Origin: Rachycentron canadum
Lineage: Eukaryota; Chordata; Actinopteri; Carangiformes; Rachycentridae
Assembly (NCBI GenBank): GCA_038496675.1
Contig: CM076652.1
Location: forward strand, 10,953,212-11,017,211
DNA length: 64,000 nt
Reading direction: 5' to 3'
This document shows positions 20,098 to 31,250 of the stretch, one piece after another. The position numbers and the translations under genes are program-made. The notes beneath the pieces were generated by a model, which saw only the letters and a list, made by a program, of their open reading frames with translations, made no database searches and had not been told where the DNA came from. Numbering within the stretch: the stretch's first letter is position 1; each line of letters starts with the position of its first letter.

Positions 20098-23000
20098 TGA
20101 GGAGATACCTTTTTCTTTTGGCAACAGCTACACACAGAAGAATAATTACAACAACTGCCACGATCACAATAATGATTACCAGCCAGTCTGGAGGGAGAAA
20201 TAACATGACAGTATTAAAGTTGAGTCAGGACAAATAAAAATCACTGTCAATAAACAATGGATCCAAATATAAGTGTGTGCTTTTCCCCCAACATGGTTTC
20301 CTATCACTGTGCTCTTGAGAGTGTTGAAGGTAGTAACATGCTGCTCACTTGATGAATCATGGCCCTGAGCAGGCTGACCAGGCTCAGAAACACTATTGAC
20401 TTCTTCGTCAACTCGATTTGGATCTGCATGTAAGTGAGAAAAAAAGATCAAAATGCAATCTCAGATGCAGATCATTCACTGACACACTGAAAGTAAAAGC
20501 ATGACACGAATCTAGATGAAATCATCATATATATTTGTGGCAGTGTCACTGGGGATGTCTTTACATGACATAAATCAAATACATACTTAGGCCTCTTATG
20601 CTGCAGGCTCCGTGGCACCAGGTACTGTAAGCTACATAATGATAATTTGATTCGTGGATTTAATTTCAACACTCATTTTTACATAAATGTAATCGCCTCC
20701 CTGTGCGACACAGCGATAAGAATCATTGAGGCCTGTTTTGTAGAAATTTCCCTCCACAGCTCAAACTAACACAAGAGGGCGTCCTATGTTCTTAAAGTTA
20801 TTTTAGTTCCCCCAGACCTGTTGCAGCTGATGTGAGGACGTGCTGTTAACTCAGACCATTTCCTATTATCACATTTGTGGATATACAGAGGGTAGATCAT
20901 ATAACAGGAAACTTGATATCGAAAACATAATGCAGTTCAAAAGTTATCATGGAGATGACTCAGCACTTTCCTATGATACAGGCCCAAAAACATGAATATT
21001 ATTTTTTTTATTGCATTTTTATTTTTTTTTTTATTTTTTTTTTATTTATTTATTTTAATTTTTTTATTGCATACCTGTTGTATGATGACATGGACTCAGA
21101 TTCTGCACAATTTGGTGGGTTGTAATCACATAACCCTGGTAATTTGATTTGTAGCTTTTGTGCACTGCTTGATGTTTTTGCTTGTGTTTTTCTTACATTC
21201 TATGGGATAATCCGTGGCCTTATAGTTCTTCTCTTTTTCATCGAGAGGTTGGCTCTCCTCTGGCTCTCCAGGGGCCGTTGGAGAGGTTATATCCTTCTCA
21301 TAAAAGGGCGGCACCATCCCAGATCCAGGCTGCTCTTGCTCGCCAGGAGTGAGCGTGATCCCCACCCTACTGTTCTCGTTCACTCCAAAGGTGATGTCAT
21401 CTCCAGCAAATGGGCCAAAATTTGAATTCTCTGCACTCCTTTCTGTGGTATCGATACCTGGAGTAGTGAATTCTCTTCCCAAAGAGTCGTCAAGTGCTAC
21501 TGTGGTATGAGCATCTCCGCTATTAGCAGCATCAGTGGGTCGTGTTTCTGCCTCTGCCTCACCCTCTGCTGTTGCTGGGGCCGGTGAGGACTCTGATTGG
21601 AGAATAGAGAGGGTCGTACAACATTACAACCACTTATACTTTGAGCTGACTTGAAAAAAAACAACATTTGCAAAGTTGCAGAATCTATGTAATTATTATT
21701 TTAAAGTGTTTATAAAGCTTGATCCAATTCCTTTTCACTTTTCAAGTTTTTGTGTAGTTTTACCATGTTGCCATTTATTTTATAATAATAATTACATTAC
21801 TAGAAATATTTATATGGGTAAAATGTGTATGCATACCTCATGCATACACAGGAAATAGTTTCAGCTGGAGTCACATCCTGCTTAACAATCTTGGTGTTGC
21901 TCGGTTATCTTTGCTTCAGATTTTAGACCACTTCCTATGTGTCTTAAAATGATTACATAATCATTATAAAAAGTTTTCAAATTGGACATCCCTATGTTAA
22001 TATTCATCCATCCATCCATCCATCCATCCATTATCTATACTGCTTATCTGTCAGGGTCGCAGGGGGGAGGGGGATTTAGAATTTTGTGAATTCCAAATCA
22101 TTATACTGCAATACGCAGCCCAATAACCTGCGACAGTGGAGTGTAAAATGATATACCACCGTGATATATAAGTAACCTCACCAAGCCGTTTTCTAGTTCA
22201 TCATCAAGAGGTGATATGGGTTAAACTGTATGTCCCCCCTCAGATAACACAGCTAGGGGATAAGATTTGGCTGTTGGCGTTGGAGTCGCCTTTAGTGAGG
22301 AGATCATCTGATAACAAGACTGAGGTGATGTCAAAGCGGTTTCATTCTGTTGTTAGGATGTTTTCATATCCTTTTTTTTCCCCCTGTCAATTCCATGACA
22401 TACATAATCAACAGAGTTTAATAAAATGGAAATGTTTAAATGTTGACCACTAGTCAACTGTAAATTCAGGACAACAGAAGGTCTAATGACAAAAACAGAT
22501 GACAATGTTCATTTTGGAGCTTTTCTTGTCTGTTAATGTTCATGTTTAAACTTTGGCTATATGAATACGAATAGGTTGAGGGTTAGTGAACATATGTATG
22601 TTACATGTACAGACCTAGTTTATCCTCAGCTGAGGCTCCTGATGGTATAATTTCTTTATCACAGTTCTTCTCGGGCCCAGCTGGAAAAGGAAGAAACAGG
22701 AAGTAGGCGTCACCAAAATGGAGGTGTAAACAGCAACAGGTCAATGCGACGCAGGCAGTAAATTCACATAACACTTTAGGAATCTGAGTAAGCACTGGTG
22801 TGTAACTGATTATTTCCTGCAGTTATAGTCACCTTTGTCATCATAGCAGTAGACATCATAGGTTTCATTTTTTGAAACTGTAAGAATAAGAACCCCAGTG
22901 TTGTTCATTGCGCAGTTCACATGATGCCCGTGTCTGAGGATGACAACCTTCCCATTGATGAGCCAGCCGTATCTGAGCAGACACAACAATGTTAAAGACA

Positions 23001-25075
23001 TTTTTTGGCACAATTTTGGAGACATTTGTTGACACAGATTGCAATCTGTCTCCAAGCAGCCACTTGTAAACATATATGTATTACCAACAACTGAACTATG
23101 TCACATTTTTTAGAGACAAACACTGCAGCTGAGCAACAGATGGTGGTTTCCTTCAGTGGAAATTTGCTTGATTTCTACCACATGACAAACTGACTGGCGT
23201 ATCCATGACGTAAAACAGAGAGAGCCTCTTCCCTTTTTCTGATTTGACCTCACTTGAGGGAGTGAAATGATGGTGAAGTTCACTTTTTTTTTTTTGGGAT
23301 TGATTATGAATTCTGGCTATGAGTAGAAGCTGTGGCCTTTCAGAAAAAAAGAAGATCGGTGTGAGAAACCCCAACTAATGGTCTCTGTAAATATTACCTA
23401 TATTTTTATACATATCTTACAGTTTAAAATGGTTAACATTGAACAAGGATTAAATTAAAAAAAGGGGGTTTTCACAACACTAAAAATAAATAATGATTAG
23501 ACAAAGCCTCCTGGCTTTACCTGCAATTTTCCATGCCTTTATCATAGGCTTCATTGACTTGTTCTGAACTTGCCAAGGTGCTCTGTAGCTGTGGACACAA
23601 CTTTTCCGCCATGGAAAAGTTCAGGGAATGACGGTATTCTCCCTCAACCATAAATACCCCGGCATAGCTGCAGCTTCGAGAGTTCACTGTGAAGAAAGAG
23701 AAAGAAAAAATATACAGCAGGTCAAGTGTTTTACATGGTAAAACATAATCCTGATAGAGCATGTGGGGGAAGAGTAGTCAGCAGCTTTTACAGCCTCTAA
23801 TTGGTTCACATGTCTTTTTTTCTACATTAGCACTTGAAATAATATGGGCAAATAATTCTTTGCCAGTAACAGGATATGTATGTATAGCTGGATGAGGGTG
23901 GTTAAGAAAAACTAAATAAAAACAATACTTGTAAAAACCAACAAGTTCTTCAAATGTGATCATGTCATCTGACCTAAATGATATTTATAACCAGCTGAGC
24001 TGCAAAGTGGGCCTAGAGCCAAGGTTCAGTTTGACTGTATGCCATACAAAGGATGCAGTGGCATATATTATTAATATAAACAATACATTATAACTTGAAG
24101 TTATGCATGCGTGGTGTGTTTTGTGTCAGTATTCAAGAGTGAGTCATGAGATGTTTGTTCTGATGAGCTTTCTGGCAGAAAGGAATCATGAGACAGGCAG
24201 CATACTGTGTTTGGCCCCCAGGCCTAATTTTCAATAGTTTATGATATTTGCATTGAGTATTAATCACATTCTCACACACAACTCTCACATTGACTATTGT
24301 GACTTTAGTGTTTTTTTTTTTTGTTTTTTTTTAGTGATCTAGTGTAAAGTCTAGTGTAAAAAAATACATTATTGTTGATTTTGTGATTGCTAAACAGGAA
24401 AAACAAATAATTATCACTCATTTGATGAGGAAGATGATGGTCAATTCTGTGGAGGCTTATCAATTTCTTTTTCTGAACACAGGCACATTATCACATTCTG
24501 TGCAGCTTCCTCAAAGAATAAAACTATTACACTTAAAAAAAAAGAAGAAATAGGCTCCTTTACCAACCCCCAAAACCACTGACAGCCACATGAAGATTTT
24601 TTTCTTTTTTTTGAAACTCACACATACACAGAAAAAAAAAACCTTATCTGTTTGTTTATATGTGCTTCCATGGTGACGGGTGCCCAAGTTGTGAAAGTCA
24701 GTCAACAGCAACATCAGACTGTTACAGGAAGATCACACATGATATACAGAGTCAGTGTGTTGAGCTTCCTTCAATTCAACTGGCAAATCATCCAGCTTGC
24801 ATAGAAAATATCTAGCCTGCTGTCACACCTAGTTACTGAATAACCTGTCATGCTATTTATGAGATCAAATATTTCATAAGACCAAAATGTGGAATCATGC
24901 TGCGATGCTAAAATACACTTTACAATGTTGATTTGTAAAGGTTATTGCACTTATTGAAAACCTGTTAACCTGCTGATTCACAATGATGTAATACAATCTA
25001 ATACAACTGTCCCATAATCAATACCACATTTGACAGAAATTAAATCAACTCTGCTGCATTTTTTTGCACTGGTTT

Positions 25076-25109
<34 letters not shown>

Positions 25110-25568
25110 AGTGGACTATATGCCCACCTCGGGAATGTCCTCACATAATGGTTACATGGTATATACTGTAACAGCTGACAAATTGTTCAGTTAGACTTCT
25201 CAGGCTGTGTCCTGAATTTGATTTGTACATTGCAGCATGAAATCTTAAATATATTCCACATGCAAATACTTGATGATATAAAAACGCATTAGGAAATTAT
25301 TTTTGCAGATGAGGAAATTTCATCAGATTGTCATTTGGTTATCTCCTTGTTGTGGGGAAAACTGGTATCAAAAAGATTAGATATGATAAAAAAAACTCCC
25401 TGTACTTTTCCATTGGCTACTATGAGTAAACAGATCACTAGCAGCAGCAAGTGAAGTTGAACTTTCTGCTGTCAGTGGCAGCTGGGCAACAGGAGTAAGT
25501 GCCAGTACTTATTTTGTGAGTCAGTTTCAATTCTTTATCTCTGTCTCTGTCTCTCTCTCTCTCTCTCG

Positions 25569-25612
<44 letters not shown>

Positions 25613-28600
25613 CACACCCACACGTACCTGAATGGACCTCAGTACATGCTGCCACATGGCACAGTTTCCCTGAAAGTAAAGGGGCAAAAAACAAGACAAC
25701 TGTCCTGGCCTTGCAAACCTGCCCAGAGAGATCAAACAGCTTACCATCAGTAAGATGAAAAGGCAGCTGACATGAATGTGAGGCATAATCATTAGTATGC
25801 AGAGGGAATGGTCATGGGTGTCTTTATACAGTCCAGAGGCCCGCTATGCCAAAGCAACGACTCTCCCAAAGGCTCCATTGTCACCTAATGGAGTTGAAAC
25901 CAAGGAAACTGCAAAGTCTGGGTGCACAGAACCTGAGAGAAAACATTCCGTCTTGCCAACATCTCCAGCTGCTCTAGAAGTTATAGACAAGCCTGACTCA
26001 CTTTACGTCCACATCCCCCTCACTCCTTTTGTCTTGTTTTCTCTCATTACTTTCTGTTTGTCTTATCTAGGCCAGCAATAATGTAAAAATTACCCCCTGC
26101 ATGCAGGTACACATGCACCACACAGACAGATCACAGATCCTCCTGCACACAAACACAAATATTGGCTGGTGATGCCTTGGGTCATAACCTTTGGAAGAGA
26201 GAGAAAGCGTATGGTAAGAGAACCTGTAAGCTCAGTATGGTTAACCCTTGTATGTCAATGTCAGGTCAATTTGACCCAATGGATACCAGAGGGTCCCAAA
26301 AGTGAAGACAATACAAGGGTTAATATCATAATAACTCACCCATTATTGTCTTACTGCCTTAATGCCTTACAGCAAATGTTCTTGCTAAAGCTTTCTAAAA
26401 AAAATAGAAAAAGACTCTACTCTATCCATTCACTCTACTGTATATTTCCCACTACGACAGCAAAATCCTGTGTCCTGTCACTCTTGTAAAATAGACAAGT
26501 TACACTTTAAGCAGGCAAGTTTTTCACTCCCGTGATCACAATTTACATCCACTGAGCCAGTGTGACAGTTGACACATGAGACCTGGTGCACATATATTTG
26601 CACACACATGCGCACACATGCACCACACAAACAACACACACCCATTATTACCAGAAGGTTACAGCGACTCTCACTTTGTGGTATCTCTGTAATGCATTTC
26701 CTTTCCTTTCTTCTTTTTTCCAACACCTCCACCTAACATAAACACCATTGAAAACAAGCGCATGTGAAATAGAACTGGCAAGGGCGTTTTTGGCCTCAAA
26801 GTTCCACTGTGAATTAAAAAAAAAAGAAAAAAGATGATGATGAATTAATCAAAATGACACACTTTAAAACATTTCTCGCACTAATTTACTGTCAAATTGT
26901 CAATTTATTCAGCAAAGCAACAGTTTTCCTCTGTGCCGTTTGCATATTTTTTTCCATTTTTATATCTGTCTGTTTGTTGCTCTTTATGTAAGGGTTTTAA
27001 TTAATGTTTTTTTTAATGACTGTTTCTTTTCTAAGAAATTGAAAATGCACTTATTCACTGTTTTACTTGAGAAACAGCAGCTAGCTTGGCAAACAGACTG
27101 AAAACAGGAGAAAAGTATCTTCTTCCAAAGCTCGTAAATATGCCAAGCGAACACATATCATGTTTAATTTTTTTTTTTTTCAATTTTAGTTTTCATCACA
27201 ATAAAATATGAACTGTAATATTTTGCTAGGCTTCAGTGTTTATAAAGATGTTTATCAGATTGATTTGTATTTGTATTAAGGCTGTTGCTAGCCTGACTCA
27301 TAGGCAAGAGTCATAGCCTATGATGCTGTTGGCTCAGTATGCAGACAGTTATCTTACATGCTGAAAAGTCAGTCTTTTCTTCTTCTTTTCCAAAAAACTC
27401 CTTCCTGTTAAACTTTTAACACAAAGATTTTAGGTACCTGAGGAAGGAACACAACAGATGGGAGGGTACATGTAGAGCATGAGCCTCACAATATGGTTTT
27501 AGAGAATAATTAGCGAATTGAACAGCACGCTGAAAAAGACAGATCCTGGAACCTTAACCATTGAGACAAGTTCAATCAGTGTTAAAGACACTGGGTTTTG
27601 AAAAATATCGGTGCAGGGTCATCCATCTTCAGGGTGGCTGGTTTGTAAAGGAGGGCACAGTGGTGCAGTAGGGCAAACATGTGTTTGAGAGTCTCAGATG
27701 GCAGGAGATGATACTCAGAGCCTGTAACACGCACAAGCCTTCTTTGTCAAGGCCTGGTCTCAGTCCATGGGACCCTGACCACCCCTCACCTTGAAACATG
27801 ACACAGGGACATGCAGGAGGAGTTGTTAATGCCAAGGAGGCAAATAGAGCCACAGAAAACAATGTGGGAAGGTTGGCCCAAGTGACTGCATTCGAGTTTC
27901 TGATCTGTTATGGACTCTAGCCCTAAGCCTCTGTTATTGTTAAATTTCTAACAGGGTGTTAGAGGCAAGAAATTGAAAAATTGTCTCATAGATTGGTGAT
28001 AAATCTTCCCAGTCTCATGATCAACTGAATTATTTAAAGGCAGTAACACATTTGAATTATGCTAAATTTGATTTTTATTACATTCCTTGCAGAGGTCATA
28101 TACATATACATTTAAAATAATGAAATTAAGATAATTAGCTATTGGGAAAAAAGAATTTGAACGCCTTTAGGGTAGGATCACTCTCTACTCTATGGTATAC
28201 AGATACCAGTGACAAAATTCAATCGAATTACAGTTGTTTTTTTTTGTTGTTGTTTTTTTTTCCACACAGTTTTCATTAAACCATTCATGCTTATAGCTCC
28301 TGATGGTGGGCATCCAGACAGCATCGTAAAAGCCCTCCATAAATCCCGTCTTGGTTTACATGGAAGTCTGGTCTGGTCTGTAAGTCCTTCTCTTAATGAT
28401 GTGCTTAAGGTAAAACACAGCTACAGGTACAAGGTTCAAAGACGATGTCTGGACCAAGCAACCGCAGGACATTTCTCACCAGACACCAATTACTCTCAAC
28501 ACTCAAATACAGACATCCATGCATCTGTGGACCCCCCAATCTTCCCACATACAGTGCACACACAAGCTGCCTAGGTAGTCTCTTATTTGCCTTTAAATTC

Positions 28601-29494
28601 TGGTCAAATGTGTTGCCTGACGCTGATTGTTCTGGTGCAATGCCACAGGGAGGCTTTGTGAACAACCCCACCACCTCCTCGGGGAACAAGCCCTAGACAA
28701 ACCCTAGACCTGTTTGATTCAGTACCAACTTCACCTCCAGAGATATATCGCTCCGAGCAACAAATCCAATCAAAACCATACAGACAGCACATGTTAGACA
28801 GAGACAAAGAGAAAAGAGAGAGACAATAAGGGGGGGAGAAGCTACAGCTATTGCTGAACATCCTTTGTGCCAGAGAATAAAGCATTAAGCGTGGCAGCAC
28901 AGACTCGAGCTGTAGCCACACGGCAATAAAAGAAAATAAAAATCTCTAATTCTGTTTCTAACTGAAAAGAATGAGTTATTCTAAAAGCGCAGCTGATCAT
29001 CTGAAAACCCTGATAAATAAGGTTCATTTCCCAGAGTGTGACTGCTGTGAGACAGAGAGTGAGCAAGAGCGCCTGTCTCCTTTGTGTCTGTCAGGAGTCT
29101 CAGACTGCCAGACGTAAGCCTGTCTGTGCTGCTGTAGCATGCGCTCTCTTACCGGCATCCACTCGTCCATTCTACAAACAGCAGCAAAAGCAGCCAGCAG
29201 AGCAAAGCCTCTTTCTTTTACTGTCTTCTCTTTGTATGAACATTAAAATTTTTAACTAGACTCAAGCTGGGGTGGGGGGGCTGGGGGCAAACTGTATAGT
29301 CCTAAAATCTGGTGACAAAGGAGGGTTTACCAGAGAGTCAGCCTGACACAATTATGGCAGAATAAGGAAAAAAAAAAAAAAAAAACACAAACAAAGAGCC
29401 ATCCACTGGGCAAAGGCAGTGTCCCCTCACCTTTCAGTTCTGACCTGGAGGAGGCCAGTAATCCAAAGGTGACCCCCAAGAGAAGCGTCCACAT
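19706..29494 (-). CDS. cd44: CD44 antigen (Link-domain adhesion receptor), 8 coding exons
   Basis: Type I membrane receptor of the CD44/hyaladherin family, linking extracellular matrix to the cortical cytoskeleton. Exons in transcript order: 29494-29431, 23686-23521, 22972-22833, 22680-22615, 21592-21197, 20423-20349, 20187-20109, 19913-19706. They total 1194 nt (397 aa plus stop), all in phase. Domains: signal peptide 1-18; Link domain about 27-131 with six Cys (27, 52, 76, 97, 119, 130) spaced as in human CD44; Pro/Glu/Thr-rich stem to about 300; one transmembrane helix (304-325, LVIIIVIVAVVV); cytoplasmic tail of about 70 residues starting KRKSLCGEK. RYG at 77-79 and NNTG at 100-103 match human hyaluronan contacts. 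LYVE1 was considered, but SYAGVFMVE, the tail and the position between slc1a2 and pdhx favour CD44. Confidence 0.95.
20013..20097. repeat. AAT microsatellite in cd44 intron 7
   Basis: About 28 AAT units between the transmembrane and tail exons. On the cd44 transcript it is a long ATT tract near the donor of exon 7. Confidence 0.95.
20109..20187 (-). CDS. cd44: cd44 coding exon 7 (transmembrane segment)
   Basis: Encodes WLVIIIVIVAVVVIILLCV, then AVAKRK. Human CD44 has WLIIL...CIAVNSRRR at this place, including the membrane-buried Cys. Confidence 0.93.
20349..20423 (-). CDS. cd44: cd44 coding exon 6 (membrane-proximal stem)
   Basis: A 75-nt exon encoding PNRVDEEVNSVSEPG and QGHDSS, an acidic juxtamembrane stem. 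Acceptor CATGCAG, donor GTGAGC. Its length is a multiple of three, so skipping would keep the frame. Confidence 0.85.
21197..21592 (-). CDS. cd44: cd44 coding exon 5 (long stem exon)
   Basis: A 396-nt exon encoding 131 residues of low-complexity, Glu/Thr/Pro/Ser-rich stem (for example EGEAEAETRPTD, ITLTPGEQEQPG, PTAPGEPEESQ). It contains a Ser-Gly pair (GSG) but no globular domain. Acceptor CAATCAG, donor GTAAGA. Confidence 0.9.
22002..22065. repeat. Teleost dispersed-repeat end: CATC repeats then TTATCTATACTGCTTATCTG
   Basis: Tandem CATC units followed by a stretch reading ATTATCTATACTGCTTATC and CAGGGTCGCAGGGGG. This is the recognisable 5' part of a dispersed repeat common in fish. The GTACACC-type part of the same kind of element occurs at 61025. 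Confidence 0.6.
22615..22680 (-). CDS. cd44: cd44 coding exon 4 (sixth Link cysteine)
   Basis: A 66-nt exon with PEKNCDKEI, which supplies the last Link cysteine, then an acidic linker. Human exon 4 continues into the domain extension; this one does not. Confidence 0.85.
   Translation of the reverse strand: MGPRRTVIKKLYHQEPQLRIN
22833..22972 (-). CDS. cd44: cd44 coding exon 3 (second half of Link domain)
   Basis: Encodes residues 77-123: RYGWLINGKVVILRH, CAMNNTGVLIL and YDVYCYDDK. Sequons NNT and NET. Acceptor GCTCAG, donor AAAG|GTGACT. Confidence 0.95.
23521..23686 (-). CDS. cd44: cd44 coding exon 2 (first half of Link domain)
   Basis: Encodes residues 22-76, with CSYAGVFMVEGEYRHS, sequon NFS, AEKLC and ending MENC. 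Aligns with human CRFAGVFHVE through FETC. Acceptor TTCACAG, donor GTAAAG. Confidence 0.95.
25081..25109. repeat. GTT microsatellite
   Basis: Nine to ten GTT units in cd44 intron 1. Confidence 0.9.
25537..25622. repeat. Compound CT/CA microsatellite
   Basis: CT-rich tract passing directly into a CA tract in cd44 intron 1. Confidence 0.9.
26241..26323. mobile_element. 83-bp MITE with TTAA ends (piggyBac-like) in cd44 intron 1
   Basis: TTAACCCTTGTAT at the left and its exact reverse complement ATACAAGGGTTAA at the right (13-bp perfect inverted repeats). The TTAA at the outer ends is the target site typical of piggyBac-type elements. No coding capacity. Confidence 0.75.
29431..29494 (-). CDS. 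cd44: cd44 coding exon 1 (signal peptide)
   Basis: Encodes MWTLLLGVTFGLLASSRSEL, a classic signal peptide. The donor is AAAG|GTGAGG, phase 1, joining exon 2 to give V-N-S-R-S-C. The 5' UTR upstream is CT/CA-rich. Confidence 0.9.
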
Positions 29495-30904
29495 CCTGGT
29501 CTGGCGATGGCTGGGTGAGTATCTGGTAGTAAAGGTGTGTAACAGTTCTCCTGTGGTCCTGTCTTCCCTCTGCCAGGAGTGACGGGTGGTGTGTGTGTGT
29601 GTATTGGTGTATGTGTGTGTGTGAGTGTGTGTGAGATAGAGAGTGAATGAGTGAGAGAGCAGTTTAAAAAAAAAGAGAGGGAGAGAGAGAGAGCGAGAGA
29701 TAAAGAGAGAGAGAGGAAACTGGTACAGTGGACTGAGTAGCTGTGAGTGTCTAGTGGCTGCTGGAGCTGACTCAGACTTTGCTCTCAACTTTTCTATTCT
29801 CTGTCTGAGAGACACAGAGGCTAGTTGCACACACCCTTCTGCCTCTCCCACACTTGCCCCACCTCCCCTCCCGCCCCACCTCACACAGTCTCTCTTTTTC
29901 TCGTTTGCCCCCCTCCCCTTCTGCCTCTACACTAGAGAGGCAAGAGAAGAAGGTAAGACAAGAACAGGGTGATCTCTTCTGTCTGGTAGCTTATCCATGC
30001 CCCTTTTTTGCTCTTTTCATGTTTCTGACAGTACTGCTTTCTGGTCTTTTGTTCAGTCCTCACTCCATTTTCAATCCATCCGATTTCCTTATCCCTGATT
30101 TCTCCGCCTCATTGTCAAGTTTTTTATACATCCACAGAACAGTGGTAGAAATCTATGAAGCGTTTCACGTGTTTCTTGCTGCTTTTACCTGCATTGATCT
30201 CAAAGCACTGATTAGCCAATATTGGAGAAGAGAAAATAGCTTACTAAAAATATTGGTGAGGAAAATCCGCTAGAGTTACACAAGCTAGGAAATCCTAATG
30301 CTATCGCAACAACTGGATCCATCATTAAAAACTTGTTGACACTCTTACCCAATGTTTTAAAATTCCCCTTCACCAGATGAGGGATGGAGTCATCTCAGGT
30401 TTTGCGAAGGTACCCGATGGCAGCTTCTTCATCCAGCATTGCTCCCATGTGAGTGTGCAAAAAAGGCATGACTGTTAGTAAGTAAATGTGTGACTTCCGC
30501 ACCAATGAACCATAAAGAATGTGAAATGGCTCAACATGGCCAAGAACTTTGTAGTCATGGGAACAGGACATGGATAAACTGATGTGACCTAGCACACTCA
30601 GACGATAACTATTATTGGGCCGTACACTCAACAGCTTGTGGCACTTAAATCAGACCATTTTCATTTATTTGAGCATGTGACAAACTGCGGTATCTGATTT
30701 TTAGTATTTAGCTTTTAGTAAGTAGTAAGTATTATATATATATATATAACTTATATTTATATTCAGTTGTTATATGTTATCTCAAAAAGAAACTTATTAC
30801 ACACTCCACAGTAAGTGTGAAAGTCACAAGAAGGCACAAGAAAGATTAACAAAGCTCAACACCCTAAAGAATGACAAAGTTAACAAGGCCATATTAAACA
30901 AATG

Positions 30905-31250
30905 TAGCGTTTACAATGTTCACCATCTTTATGTAGTGTGTTAGCACACTAATGTTTGCTGCTAAACACAAAGTACAGCTAAGGATGATGGGAATTAACC
31001 AAGTAGATATTTGATCATAAATCAAAGCGCTGGATTCTGTTTTGGATTTTGAAATTTACTGCCATCAAATGAAGAGTCAAGAATTTACTTACAACATATC
31101 CTGAGTGAACTGAATGAATGAATGTGCCACATGTCATGGCAATCCATCATATCTCAAAACCACAATTGTTAACCTCATGAAAATCAAGGGGCAACATGAA
31201 TATCTGGACCAAATTGTTGAGATATTTCAGTCAGGACTAAAGTGGTGGAG
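30905..31250. repeat. Second copy of the interspersed repeat seen in slc1a2 intron 5
   Basis: Shares GTTCACCATCTT and GCTAAACACAAAGTACAGC with 7650-7735 and extends further, with CATGGCAATCCATC and AAATTGTTGAGATATTTCAG. It is diverged and non-coding, the longer of the two copies. Confidence 0.65.

Noticed and set aside
28209..28574. 121-codon plus-strand frame in cd44 intron 1
   Set aside because: Starts in a poly-T tract, has no homology, and overlaps open frames on the other strand.
19706..29494. Assignment of the Link-domain gene to LYVE1
   Set aside because: The first Link strand, the transmembrane/tail sequence and the slc1a2-pdhx neighbourhood all fit CD44 better.
29327..29884. 185-codon minus-strand frame around cd44 exon 1
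   Set aside because: Only the part from 29494 to 29431 is coding. The rest is 5' UTR low-complexity sequence in frame and read-through into intron 1.
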